DNA of 64,000 nucleotides from CAVZBT01 sp963773605 (GTDB taxonomy: Bacteria > Acidobacteriota > UBA6911): assembly GCA_963773605.1 (NCBI GenBank), contig CAVZBT010000012.1, positions 186,001 to 250,000 on the forward strand, given 5' to 3'. Below are positions 10,009-19,452 of this stretch, in pieces. Numbering within the stretch: position 1 is the stretch's first letter; each line of letters opens with the position of its first letter. Made by a program: the position numbers and the translations under genes. The notes under the pieces were generated by a model, which did not search any database, had not been told where the DNA came from, and was given only the letters and a program-made list of their open reading frames with translations.

Positions 10009-10892
10009 GTGTTTTTGGACTTCTACGGCTTTCAGGAACAGCCCTTCGGAGTCACTCCGGACCCGAGATTCCTGTTCTGGACCGATTCCCACCGTGAAGC
10101 TCTGTCGTCCGTCTATTATGGAATCAGATCCGGGGTCGGTTTTGTCGCCCTGATCGCCCCGCCGGGCATGGGGAAAAGCACCCTGCTCCTCCATCTCCTG
10201 GAACGGCTTCAAGGCGTGGCACGCACCGCCTTTCTGTTTCAGACGCAGTGCAGTTCCCGCGAGTTCCTCGGCTACCTCATGGAAGACCTTGGCATGGATG
10301 CGGGCCGGGAGGATACGGTCACCCTGCATGCGAAGCTCAGGGATGTCCTGATCGCCGAGGCCGCGGCAGGGAGACAGTTCGTCCTTGTCGTTGATGAAGC
10401 CCAGAACCTCGATGAACGGGTCCTGGAGACTGTGCGGCTGCTCTCGCCGACTTCGAGACGCCCAGTCGCAAGCTCATTCAGATCGTGATGGCCGGTCAGC
10501 CGGACCTCGCGGCGAAGCTGACCCTCCCCGGATTGCTCCAACTGCGCCAGCGCATCTCGATTGTTGCCCGGCTCCAACCTCTGTCCCCTGCCGAGGTCCG
10601 GAGCTACATCGAGCACCGGCTCAGAATTGCGGGCCGGAGCCGGGTTTCTCTATTCAAGTCCGGGGCTCTCTCGTTGATCTCCTCCGGTTCATGCGGGATT
10701 CCCCGCCGGGTCAACACACTCTGCTTCAACGCGTTGACACTCGGGTACGCACAACGCCGGAAGAAGATCGATGCCAAGCTGGTTGAGGAAGCTCTCTCTG
10801 ACCTCGATATCGGCGACCTCGTTGAACCTGAAGACAGGGCTGGCAAGTTCAGCACGCCTCTCCCGCATTACATGCACGCCAACAGGTGGTAG
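10009..10892 (+). CDS. XrtA-associated ATPase (ExeA-like AAA), one frameshift
   Basis: P-loop ATPase of the general secretion ExeA type that accompanies exosortase A/EPS loci. The start MFLDFYGFQEQPFGVTPDPR is the family hallmark. Walker A is APPGMGKST (about residues 50-58), Walker B is FVLVVDEAQ. The GTG at 10009 follows AGGGGTGACC. The frame is lost near 10450: RLLS is followed in another frame by DFETPSRKLIQIVMAGQPDL and the rest of the sensor region (IEHRLRIAG), ending at 10892. Total ~294 codons. It precedes the BY-kinase-like gene by 9 bp, the order usual for XrtA/EPS operons. Its exact role is not known. Confidence 0.85.
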
Positions 10893-10901
10893 GAGCTATC
10901 G

Positions 10902-11632
10902 TTGAGCAAGAACTACGAAGTCTTGCGAGCAGCCCGAGAAGGACCTGGAACTCTTCCGTGCCGAGTTGGCACCCGTGAACCGAAACGGGCACTCCAAGGC
11001 ACGGGTGCGCGCACGCGAGGAAATACTGCGACTCGTTCAGCGCGTGTTTGCTGGCCGGAACTCCGGCGCCGCATCGCATGGTGGTCTTCACGGCCGTCGA
11101 ACACGGCGACGGGTGCAGCTGGGTATGCGCACGCGCCGGCGAAGCCCTGGCGGCACAGGCCGAAGGCAAGGTCTGCCTCGTCGACGCGAACGTGCATTGC
11201 CCGATGCTCCACCGCTATTTCGGGCTCGATCAGGGTAGCGGTCTCGTGGAAGCCATCATGAAGAAGGGGCCGGTGCTCAATTTCACGCAGCCGGTCCGTG
11301 GCGGAAATCTATGGCTCCTGTCCGGCAGCTCATTGCCCGCAGGTACCGCCGGGGTCATGAGCCACGATCGGCTCAAGGTCCCGCTCGAGGCACTCTGCAC
11401 CGAGTTCACCTACATCCTGGTAGACGCTCCCCCGGTGAACGAGAGTGATGACGCCGTCACGCTCGGGCGCCTGTCGAACGGCGTCGTACTGGTGATTGCG
11501 GCAAATTCCACGCGCCGTGACGCGGCCCGCAGGGCCAAATCAGTCCTCCAGGCCGCCCAAGTAAATGTTCTGGGTGTCGTCCTCAACAAACGCACCTTCC
11601 CGATTCCCGAAGTACTCTATCGTCGGATCTAG
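10902..11632 (+). CDS. BY-kinase-like (CpsD/Wzc C-terminal) protein, P-loop degenerate, frameshifts
   Basis: Homologue of tyrosine autokinases that control EPS polymerisation. The TTG start gives LSKNYEVLRAA; then EKDLELFRAELAPVNRNGH and VRAREEILRLVQRVFAG; then PAPHRMVVFTAVEHGDGCSW. The frame shifts near 10940 and near 11045-11060. Walker A reads EHGDGCSWVC, without the lysine that binds ATP phosphates, and Walker A' reads VCLVDANVHCPML rather than D-x-D-x-R. There is no C-terminal tyrosine cluster. I therefore infer a non-kinase, structural or scaffolding paralogue. The remaining fold (LVDAPPVNESDDAV, VVLNKRTFPIPE) is intact. Confidence 0.75.
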
Positions 11633-11758
11633 TGCCATGTAACGGTAGTAGTGGTATTGGCAGCGTACCACGATCCAGAGTGCGAAACGCGCGCGACAGG
11701 ACAGCCCACGGCGAAGGCCTCGAAGTGGCCGCTGACCTGGGTTGGGGCGGACACTGGT

Positions 11759-11812
11759 AGCGGCGGCGCCGAGGCGCCGCTCACAAAGCGGCGTCGAGCC
11801 GCCGCACTCCAA
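11759..11812 (+). repeat. Triple-hairpin repeat, right half
   Basis: GGCGGCGCC-GA-GGCGCCG hairpin plus the terminal arm GCGGCGTCGAGCCGCCGC and ACTCCA. It ends 17 bp before the pyrophosphorylase start codon, directly ahead of its GGAGG ribosome site, so it forms part of that leader. Confidence 0.8.
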
Positions 11813-11828
11813 ACGTGGAGGCAATTGT

Positions 11829-12622
11829 ATGAAAGCGGTTATCCTGGCTGGAGGGAAGGGCACAAGGCTGGCGCCATACAGTACCGTGCTGCCGAAGCCG
11901 CTCATGCCGATCGGCGAGATGCCCATACTGGAGGTAATCCTGCGCCAGTTGAAAGTACACGGGGTCGAAGAAGCGACGCTGGCCGTCGGGTATCTTGCCG
12001 AATTGTTCAAGGCGTATTTCGACAATGGAAACCGGTTCGGGCTAAAGGTCAACTATTCATTCGAAGATAAGCCGCTCGGCACGGCGGGTCCGCTTGCGCT
12101 GGTACCCGGCCTCGACGGCACCTTCCTGGTAATGAACGGGGACATACTGACGGACCTGAACTACGCCGACCTGTTCCGGTTCCACCAGGAGAGCGGGGCG
12201 ACGGCGACCATAGCGACGTACATCCGGCACGTCAAGATCGACTTCGGCGTAATCGAAACCAACGGCGCGATCTCCTCGCGAAATATATCGAGAAACCGTC
12301 GTTCACCTATCGCGTCAGCATGGGGGTGTACGTGTTCTCGCCGCGGGTGCTCGACTATATCGAAAGAGGGGCCTACCTCGATTTTCCGGACCTGATCTGT
12401 TCGCTGATGGCGAAAGGCGAACCGGTAACTTCGTACGCGTTCTCGGGGCATTGGCTCGACATCGGGCGTCCCGACGATTACCGGCAGGCGGTGGCGGAGT
12501 TCGAACTGGAGCAGGCGCGGTACCTGAGAGAAGAGGTCGCCGCAGTGCCTCCGGCACCTCGGGCGGCACCCGAACGCGTGAAAGAAGGGACAATGGCCGA
12601 GTTACAGGTATTCGCAGGATGA
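11829..12622 (+). CDS. NDP-sugar pyrophosphorylase (nucleotidyltransferase), one frameshift
   Basis: Makes an NDP-sugar from a sugar-1-phosphate and NTP. The signature MKAVILAGGKGTRLAPYS and the lysine block LPKPLMPIGEMPILE are at the N-terminus; metal-binding FLVMNGDILTDL and GTAGPL are also present. After GVIETNGAI the frame changes (near 12275), and KYIEKPSFTYRVSMGVYVFS continues to HWLDIGRPDDYRQA and the end. Full length is ~264 aa, normal for short RfbA/ManC-like enzymes lacking extra domains. GTGGAGG stands 8 nt before the ATG. Sugar and nucleotide specificity cannot be told; mannose-1-phosphate guanylyltransferase-like activity would suit gmd. Confidence 0.85.
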
Positions 12623-12758
12623 TTAGACGGATGCGGCCCCCGGGAAGCAAGCGACCCGGTCCCTTTCGGCGCGGGAAATCGCGCATCTCCGCCAAAACAC
12701 GTCACGGCGGCGCCAAGGCGCTGCCTCCGAAACCGGCCCGCGGGCCGCAGGAATCCAG

Positions 12759-14723
12759 ATGAAGCGCTGCTTTGACCTATTCCTTTCTGCGTTCGGACTC
12801 ATCGTCCTCTCGCCGCTGTTCCTCGTCATCGCGATCCTGGTGAAACGCGATTCGCCCGGCCCCGTGTTTTTCCGCGGCCCGCGCGTCGGCAAGGGGGGAA
12901 GAATATTCCGGATGCTCAAGTTCCGCACAATGCACGAGCGCCCCGAGAGCTACGAGGGCCCGGCCTGACCTGCGAGACCGACAGCCGGATCACCGTCCTC
13001 GGGCGCTGGCTGAGGGACACGAAGTTGAACGAGCTCCCCCAGCTCTGGAACGTGCTCGACGGGGAAATGAGCCTGGTCGGCCCGCGCCCAGAGGATCCGG
13101 AGCTCCTGAAATCGTGGCCCGCAGTCCTGGAGGCCGAAATTCTGTCGGTCCGCCCCGGCATGACGAGCCCCGCCAGCGTGCTGTACCACAGCGAGCAGAG
13201 CTGCTGTCCGGGACGGAGTTCATCCGCCAGTACTTCAGGGACATCATGCCCGACAAGCTGCGCCTGGACCAGCTCTATGTGCGCAACCGCTCGTTCTCCC
13301 TTCGGACCTGGATGTGCTGCTGTGCACCCTGGCCCTGTTCGTCCCGCGCAGCCCGGGGAAGCAGATCCCCGAAGCCAATCTTTTCGCGGGGCCGTTCGTG
13401 CGCCTTCTCCACCGACACCTGGCGTGGTTTATCCTCGACCTGTTGACGGCGCTCGCGGCGGCCGCCGGTGCCGGGTTCCTGTGGCGTTCGCAGGCGCCGC
13501 TCGACTGGGGGCTGCTCCCGCTGGCTGTTTTCGCCGCCCTGTTCGCGATTATGTTCAGCGTCGTGAACCTGCTGGCCGGTATGAACCGAATCGTCTGGTC
13601 GCAGGCCCCGGCGGAGGAGGGCCTCGGCCTGCTGTTGTCGAGCGGCGTCGTGATCGCGCTGGCGCTGTTGCTCAACGACATGCAGTTCACCTACCGGATA
13701 CTCCCATACCCGCCGCTCCCGCCCGTCCTGATCGTGGCCATCGGGGCGCTCACGCAACTCGGGTCGGTGGTGTCCCGCTTCCGCCTGCGACTGGCCACTT
13801 TCTTTGCCGATGCGGTGTTGAGGCCGGGCTCCTCCGGGTACGGTGAACGGGTCATCATCGTCGGGGAGGGCGAGGGCAGCCAGATCGCCAGCTGGCTTCT
13901 GCGCCACCGGGTCTTCCGTCACGCCTTTTCCCTGATCGGCTTCGTTACGACCAATAACCCAACGGCGCGGGGCATGCGCGTGCACGGCTGCACTATCCTC
14001 GGGGGAATCGCAGAGCTGCAGTCGCTGATCGCGCGTCACGACGTCCGGATGCTGATCTACACGGTGCCAGACCTGGAGACCGAAACGAGCCGCAGCGCCT
14101 ACGACGCGTGCCGGACGTCGGGGATCAAAATCGCCTTCCTGCATGATCTGTTGGCGATCCTCGGGCGGCAGTTCGATCGCGGTGCCGGCGCCGACGAGTC
14201 CGAGCGGTGCAGCACGCGCCGGGGCGGCACCCGGCGGCTCTCCGACAATGTCCAGTCGATTTCGGACCGCAGGCTGCTCCAGCGGCGCCTCCGTCACTCG
14301 TTGGCGCTCGCTGAGCGTCGCATGGCCAGGCCCGCGATGCTCTTCATCGACATCGACGACGACGAAAACCTGCGCAAGCTCGAAGCCCGGCATGTCAGGG
14401 ACGAACTCCTGACACTCATCGCGGAACGTCTGGTCCGGGTCAAGCGCGAGAGCGACCTGCTCGCGCGGTATACGGGCAAAGATTTTGCGCTCCTGCTGGA
14501 AGATGTCCCGGATGTCGGGGCGGTCCACACCATTGCACAGCGGATCGTCCGGCTTATGTCGGAACCGTTCAATGTCGGGGGTGTGCCGCTGGTGCTCAAC
14601 GCGGACGTCGACGTCTGCCTCATCAACGACGAAAGCCTTGCTTCGACGAACGAAGACATCCTCGCGTTCCGTGCCGCACGGCACACCGGTGGTCGCGATT
14701 CCCGGGCGCGGGCAGTCTCATGA
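12759..14723 (+). CDS. Sugar transferase / CoA-binding-like / GGDEF-like fusion, frameshifted N-part
   Basis: About 654 codons. Residues 1-190 are an initiating undecaprenyl-phosphate sugar transferase (MKRCFDLFLSAFGLIVLSP, SPGPVFFRGPRVGKGG, KFRTMH, LNELPQLWNVLDGEMSLVGP, IRQYFRDIMPDKLRLDQLYV). Frames change near 12965, 13195 and 13300. The transferase ends in DLDVLLCTLALFVPRSPG, which is in one uninterrupted frame with all that follows: four TM helices (13400-13770), a nucleotide-binding domain like those of WcaJ/FlaA1 proteins (ERVIIVGEGEGSQIASWLL), and a C-terminal diguanylate-cyclase fold. The GGDEF loop is replaced by YTGKDFALLLED, so cyclase activity is unlikely. Domain order is the reverse of WcaJ/WbaP. 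Confidence 0.75.
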
Positions 14724-14839
14724 GCTGGACTGATACCGGCCCACCGAAGGCCGGGGATTCGGGCCGCAATCCGGCACCGCCCCGCTCACGGCGGTTCGCG
14801 CCCGGGGACGGAGGCGGCACGGAGAGGCCGGGCGCCTGA

Positions 14840-15547
14840 ATGCGGCCGCTTCACGCCTGGAGAACGGACCGCCTCGGCCGCACCACACTGACGAATAGGC
14901 GCCGGCTACTCCCTGCCGCAAGCGCGGTTCTGCTGGTCGTCGCCCTCCTCTTTTTTCTACGCGAATCCATCCTTCTGCTCGCGGGCGACTACCTGGTTAT
15001 CCGCGACGAACTCCGGCCTGCCGACCTGATTCACGTCATCGCGGGCCCGGACTACCGTGCCGATCACGCCGCCGCCCTGTACCTGCGCGGATATGCCCCG
15101 GTTGTCTTTTTCACGGGAGGCTGGTGTGTCGACGAACATTACTATCACGGTGCGCACGGCCGGCAACGGGCGGTGCAGATGGGGGTGCCGGCAAGGGCGG
15201 TCGCCTCAGACGATTCAAGAGTGACGAGCACATATCAAGAGGTCCTCCGGCTGAAAGAGTTCATCGCTCAAAGCCCGGTCCCGATTCGGTCGGTGATCGT
15301 TGTCAGTGATCCCCACCACATGCGGCGCGCCCGGTGGACTTATCACCAGATTCTGGGTTCCGGCATAGCCGTCCAGATGGCTCCGGTCCCCTTCGAATCT
15401 TCACCTTACCGGCGACGTTGGTGGACCGAGGCCGCGTCGCGGAGGATGGTTTTTGACGAGTATCTGAAGATCGTGTATTACCACGCGAGATATCAACTCA
15501 GCCGCGGCCCGGTAACCGACTGGCTGGCGTCGTTCGATCGCGAATGA
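14840..15547 (+). CDS. DUF218/YdcF-SanA family membrane protein
   Basis: A 235-aa protein with one N-terminal TM helix (AVLLVVALLFFLRESILLLA) and a DUF218 domain. ADLIHVIAGPDYRADHAAAL at the start of the domain and VIVVSDPHHMRRARWTY near its end match the two conserved blocks (VLGGG...R... and S..H..R). Family members such as ElyC and SanA act in envelope or polysaccharide metabolism, with no firm biochemistry. It follows the fused sugar transferase by 116 bp and closes the EPS-initiation gene block. The assignment to the family is firm; the role is inferred. Confidence 0.8.
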   Translation: MRPLHAWRTDRLGRTTLTNRRRLLPAASAVLLVVALLFFLRESILLLAGDYLVIRDELRPADLIHVIAGPDYRADHAAALYLRGYAPVVFFTGGWCVDEHYYHGAHGRQRAVQMGVPARAVASDDSRVTSTYQEVLRLKEFIAQSPVPIRSVIVVSDPHHMRRARWTYHQILGSGIAVQMAPVPFESSPYRRRWWTEAASRRMVFDEYLKIVYYHARYQLSRGPVTDWLASFDRE

Positions 15548-15581
15548 CCGCTTTCCTGCCTACTCATCCAGGTGTGCAGTG

Positions 15582-16115
15582 ATGGAACATCTGTGCGGTT
15601 GCCAGATCCCGGGTCTGCAGGAGATTGCCGAAGGGAAAGCCGCCGCGGAGAACAAGGCGATTATCCTTAGCCTCAAACGCGCCCTGGCAAAACCATGGAA
15701 CGGCCACGTGAAGAAGTGGTTGAAGAAGGCGTGGTGTCTCTGGAACGGACGAAGACCGCAGGGCTCCCGCGCCTCGAGCCCTACGGTTGGCCGGCCTGTC
15801 ACTGTTGCGCTGAAGCCCGGCGACCGGGTTCGGGTTCGCTCCCGGGCGGAGATTCAGGCCACCCTGAACCCGTGGAACGAGCTCAAGGGGTGCGCATTCC
15901 TGGACGAAATGTGGCAGTATTGCGAAACAACCCAACGCGTTCTGCAACCACTCGAGAGATTCCTCGACGAAAGAGACTATACGGTAAAGAAGGCCCGGGG
16001 CATCATCCTGCTGGAAAGTGTGATCTGCCATGGCACTCCCGTCTTCGGCAGGTGCGATCGCTGCTGCTTCCTCTTCTGGAGAGAGGAGTGGCTCGAAAGG
16101 GTCGGCTCCGAGTAG
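15582..16115 (+). CDS. Conserved Cys-rich hypothetical protein
   Basis: A 177-aa soluble protein. The domain KPGDRVRVRSRAEIQATLNP...FLDEMWQYCETTQRVLQPLE...GIILLESVICHGTPVFGRCDR matches a widespread uncharacterised family typified by PGDxVxVRSxxEILATLD and a C-terminal C-x-G...C...C-LFWKE (here CFLFWREEWLERV). The N-terminus has a separate CGCQIPGLQEIAEGKAAAEN element. Ten or so cysteines, some in CxC or CxxCC arrangement, could bind a metal. The ATG at 15582 is preceded by an in-frame GTG at 15579. It is the last gene before the left boundary repeat of the polysaccharide module. Function unknown. Confidence 0.7.
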   Translation: MEHLCGCQIPGLQEIAEGKAAAENKAIILSLKRALAKPWNGHVKKWLKKAWCLWNGRRPQGSRASSPTVGRPVTVALKPGDRVRVRSRAEIQATLNPWNELKGCAFLDEMWQYCETTQRVLQPLERFLDERDYTVKKARGIILLESVICHGTPVFGRCDRCCFLFWREEWLERVGSE

Positions 16116-16147
16116 GGAGCCGCGCGAAAAATCGAGCCAAACGGACT

Positions 16148-16249
16148 TTCGGGACGCAGACAAGCGCCGACAGACACTCACGGCATCTGATGATTGAGTC
16201 GGCGTCCTCATGGTTGTTCAGACTTCGCTTTCATGAATAATCCAGGTTA
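16148..16249 (+). repeat. Boundary repeat, left copy
   Basis: About 100 bp that recurs in inverted orientation at 24953-25051, with an 8-bp indel near TTCGCT. Identical blocks include GCGCCGACAGAC, GGCATCTGATGATT, AGTCGGCGTCCTCAT and TTCAGACTTCGCT. Inside, CGCCGAC and GTCGGCG can pair around the GGCATCTGATGATT loop. It ends 14 bp before the first glycosyltransferase start codon. A third, partial copy lies at 61701-61738. Confidence 0.8.
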
Positions 16250-16263
16250 AGGGCAGCACAGAC

Positions 16264-17493
16264 ATGCGCATCCTGATGCTTGTGCCTCACTACGAGCCTG
16301 ATCTTGGTCCCAGCGCCCCCATGTTCACCATGCTCGCCACCGAGTTGGTGAAGCTCGGTCACCAGGTTTCGGTGATCGCCGCCGTGCCTCACTATCCGTC
16401 GGGGGATGTTGCGCCTCCCTACCGCGGCTTCAGAATCCGGCACTCGACCGAGAACGGCGTGAGAGTGATTCGGGTACCTCTGCCCTCCTTGAAACGTTCC
16501 AGGCTGGGTCCCCGCATTCTTCAGTTTGCCTGCTATCAGGTGGGGGCGGCGCTCGCCGGAACCGGCCGGTCGTTCGATGTTGCTCTTGTGGTGAACCCTG
16601 CACTGTGGGTATGGCTCCCGTTTTTCTGGCTGGTGTCACGGCAGCGCAGACCGGCGGTTTTTTCCGTGTTCGATCTCTTTCCGCACGTAGGAGTGGCGCT
16701 CGGCATTTTCCGGCACAAGTGGGTCACAGGTGCAGTAGCCCGCTTCGAGCGGTACTGCCTGCGCGGCTCCGCGGTCGTCGGCATCCTGTCGGACTCGTTC
16801 AGGCCCGGATTGCGTGAACTCGGGATCTCCGACGACAAGATGAGCCTTGTCCAGGTCTGGGTAGACACCGACCTTGTCCGCCCTATCCCGCGTGAGAACG
16901 ACTTTTCGCAGGAACACGACCTCGCCGATGCGTTCGTGGTGCTCTACGCGGGGAATCTCGGACTCTCACAGGGTCTCGAGGATGTGCTGGCGGCGGCCCA
17001 GATCCTGGCAGCGGAGAAAGACATTTGCTTTGTCTTCGTGGGTGACGGTTCCGGCCGTGAATCGCTGGTCCGGGAGGCGGCACGGCACAAGCTGTCCAAC
17101 GTGCGCTTCCTGCCGTTCCAATCGCGCGAGCGCCTGCCTGAGGTGCTTGCCACCGCAAGTGTTTCCCTGGTTCTGCTCAGGAAGGGGATCGCCGCGGACT
17201 CTCTCCCCTCCAAGATATTTTCCATAATGGCAAGCGGCCGCCCCATCCTGGCCGCAGTCGATGAAGGCAGCAGGGCCTGGACCCTCGTGGAGTGCTCGAA
17301 TGCCGGACTGTGCGTGCCGGCTCAAGTCCCGTCCGATCTGGCCAAGGCGATCCTGACTTTGAGGGACGATGCCGGTCTGCGGGAGAGTCTCGGCCGGAAC
17401 GGTCGACAATGGGCGGAGAAATACCATTCGCCGCAGGCCGCTGCCCTGCATTACGAGGCGCTGGCCGCTGCGGCCATGGCATCGCGTTCATGA
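16264..17493 (+). CDS. Glycosyltransferase family 4 (WbuB-like)
   Basis: Cytoplasmic or membrane-associated GT-B enzyme of 409 aa that adds a sugar to the lipid-linked repeat unit. The N-terminal MRILMLVPHYEPDLGPSAPM and HYPSGDVAPPYRGFRIR resemble WbuB-type transferases. The donor-site region has LYAGNLGLSQGLEDVLAAA, FVFVGDGSGRESL and PSKIFSIMASGRPILA (E-x7-E-like site replaced by SLPSKIFSIMASG). The ATG follows the left boundary repeat closely with weak ribosome-site sequence (AAGGGCAG). Stop TGA and the next ATG lie within two bases. Sugar specificity unknown. Confidence 0.88.
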   Translation: MRILMLVPHYEPDLGPSAPMFTMLATELVKLGHQVSVIAAVPHYPSGDVAPPYRGFRIRHSTENGVRVIRVPLPSLKRSRLGPRILQFACYQVGAALAGTGRSFDVALVVNPALWVWLPFFWLVSRQRRPAVFSVFDLFPHVGVALGIFRHKWVTGAVARFERYCLRGSAVVGILSDSFRPGLRELGISDDKMSLVQVWVDTDLVRPIPRENDFSQEHDLADAFVVLYAGNLGLSQGLEDVLAAAQILAAEKDICFVFVGDGSGRESLVREAARHKLSNVRFLPFQSRERLPEVLATASVSLVLLRKGIAADSLPSKIFSIMASGRPILAAVDEGSRAWTLVECSNAGLCVPAQVPSDLAKAILTLRDDAGLRESLGRNGRQWAEKYHSPQAAALHYEALAAAAMASRS

Positions 17494-17494
17494 T

Positions 17495-18439
17495 ATGAAA
17501 GCGGAAATCTTCGCGGAGTGGCTGCGCCGCCAGGGTCACCAGGTCGTAAGGAGCAGCAGCAGCTATTGGTTTGATGCCAGCCCGCGGGTTTACCAGGCTT
17601 TTCCGTATCACTGGGTGATCCAGCCTTCGGAACAGGAACTGAGCAGCTTCCTCCGGAGCCAACGGGCGGTGGGCTTGCGGTACTCCACTCCGGTCAGCCA
17701 TCCGCTGGGCCGCATCAGTTACCACGTCGTGTATGACGGCTCCGAATACACCCTCGATCGCTTAGACCGTCGTACCCGTCAGAACGTGCGCCGCGGCCTG
17801 AGCCGATGCCGGGTGCAGGCACTTCCGATTCAGCGGCTGGCCGAGGAAGGCTGGGAACTCGAGGTGGATACGGCCCGTCGCCAGGGCCGGCACGTGGAGA
17901 TAAGGAAAGAAAAGTGGCGCCAGCGCTATCTCTCGGCTTGCGACCTCGACGGCTTCGAAGCCTGGGGGGCCCTGGTGGAAGACCGCCTGGCGGCGTCGTT
18001 ATTGACGTTTAAGATGGATGACTGCTGTGAAATGCTTTCGCAGCAGTGTCACGGCGACTACATCGATGAGCGCGTGAATCATGCTCTGGCCTTTACCGTT
18101 ACCCACACAATGATGAGCCGCCCCGGCGTATCCTCTGTGTTCTATACGCTTCAGTCGCTCGACGCACCGCCCAGCGTCGACGCGTTCAAGTTTCGCATGG
18201 GCTACGTCGCCAAGCAGGTCCGCCAGCGTGTGGTTTTTCATCCCTGGCTTGCGCCGCTGATCGGTCCGGCCTGTCACGCGGCTGCCGAAAAACTCCGGCG
18301 CTGCAAGCCGGAGATTCCGAAACTGCCCAAAATCGCCGGCATGCTGCGTTTCTACCTGGAAGGGAAGAGTCCTCTCCTGGAGCAGCAATGGCCGGAGTGC
18401 ATCGTGCGTGGAAATGATGTGGGTGTGGTTAGAAGCTGA
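17495..18439 (+). CDS. FemAB/GNAT-like acyl- or aminoacyltransferase
   Basis: A 314-aa protein with a GNAT/FemAB-type core: RTRQNVRRGLSRCRVQALP (the R-x-N-x-R-R-G block common to FemX/CelD-like proteins), WGALVEDRLAASLLTF, NHALAFTVTHTMMSRPG and FKFRMGYVAKQVRQRV. These match the pattern of polysaccharide-cluster acyltransferases that modify sugars or peptides. The ATG at 17495 begins one base after the preceding stop, so translation is probably coupled. The acceptor is unknown; N-acylation of an amino sugar is an inference. Confidence 0.7.
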   Translation: MKAEIFAEWLRRQGHQVVRSSSSYWFDASPRVYQAFPYHWVIQPSEQELSSFLRSQRAVGLRYSTPVSHPLGRISYHVVYDGSEYTLDRLDRRTRQNVRRGLSRCRVQALPIQRLAEEGWELEVDTARRQGRHVEIRKEKWRQRYLSACDLDGFEAWGALVEDRLAASLLTFKMDDCCEMLSQQCHGDYIDERVNHALAFTVTHTMMSRPGVSSVFYTLQSLDAPPSVDAFKFRMGYVAKQVRQRVVFHPWLAPLIGPACHAAAEKLRRCKPEIPKLPKIAGMLRFYLEGKSPLLEQQWPECIVRGNDVGVVRS

Positions 18440-18559
18440 ATCTCCGGGTTGACGCGGCGACGCGGCTCACAGGGGGTCCAGCGGACGCGCCCGGCAGACC
18501 AGCCCCGCCTGAGGCGGAACCCGGACAACACGTATCATCCGAGAACGGATACCCGACAG

Positions 18560-19189
18560 ATGACGCCGCGTATTTGGGACACTCCCTGGAAGATTCGGAA
18601 CGAAATCTGGCGCTGCGTATGCTACCCGCGCGTGCGACTTCTTTTTGCTCTGAACGGGATCCGCTGGGGTCAAGGCTGGCGCATCCATGGAGTTCCTATC
18701 GTGCAAAAGCACCGTCGCAGCTCGATCAAATTCGGTCCCCGACTGGGCCTGCGCTCCTCCGTACGGGCCAACCCGCTGGGGACAAACCATCCGGTCATCA
18801 TCGCCACCTGGCATGAGCGCGCCTGCCTCGAGGTGGGGGAGGATTTTGCCATGACAGGAGGCACGCTGTGTGCGGCCCAGCGTATTCTGATCGGCAACCG
18901 CGTCTCGATCGGTGCCAATACAACCATCGTAGATACCGATTTTCATCCTATTGATCCGGTCCTGCGGCGCTCCGCGCCCGGCGACGCCCGCACGGCCCCC
19001 GTGGTGATCGAGGACGATGTCTTCGTCGGGATGAATTGCCTGATACTGAAGGGCGTCACGATTGGCAGGGGGAGCGTCGTCGGAGCCGGAAGCGTCGTTA
19101 CTGCGGATGTGCCACCGTATGCTGTTGTCGGCGGCGGGCCGCTCAGACTGATCAGCCGATTGTCCTCGTCCTCCCAATCCAGCCGGTGA
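18560..19189 (+). CDS. Left-handed beta-helix acetyltransferase (WcaF/NodL-like)
   Basis: A 209-aa O-acetyltransferase of the hexapeptide-repeat class using acetyl-CoA. The repeats are seen in IGNRVSIGANTTIVDTDFHP and VIEDDVFVGMNCLILKGVTI with GRGSVVGAGSVVT. The catalytic histidine is in DTDFHPID, as in maltose/galactoside acetyltransferases. The N-terminus PRIWDTPWKIRNEIWRC replaces the usual helical cap. The ATG at 18560 gives family length; an open frame continues upstream without similarity. It would acetylate a sugar of the module. A 263-bp gap without recognisable gene follows. Confidence 0.85.
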   Translation: MTPRIWDTPWKIRNEIWRCVCYPRVRLLFALNGIRWGQGWRIHGVPIVQKHRRSSIKFGPRLGLRSSVRANPLGTNHPVIIATWHERACLEVGEDFAMTGGTLCAAQRILIGNRVSIGANTTIVDTDFHPIDPVLRRSAPGDARTAPVVIEDDVFVGMNCLILKGVTIGRGSVVGAGSVVTADVPPYAVVGGGPLRLISRLSSSSQSSR

Positions 19190-19452
19190 GCAAGTATCGT
19201 TCGTCATAACTCGGCCTCCGCACACGAACCATCTCGCTGGGATCGTCGTGATGGGCCCATCGTCTTTCACAACGACAGGTACTCCCCGACCAGAATACTC
19301 GGCGCCATTCATGCCTCGCTTGAAAGTCGCGATCGACGAACATCGAACGTCATCGAAGCCACCCAAGTCCAAGAAGGTGCGTCCGATCTGCCCTCGAAAC
19401 ACGACTCGAGACCCGCGCTTCGGGTCGAAAAATCCAAACGCGTAGGAGTCCC

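Noticed and set aside
12708..12740. Another triple-hairpin copy (GGCGGCGCCAAGGCGCTGCC)
   Set aside because: Only a short imperfect hairpin without either terminal arm; could be chance in GC-rich DNA.
19190..19452. Small gene between the acetyltransferase and wzy
   Set aside because: Open frames on both strands lack start context and family similarity.
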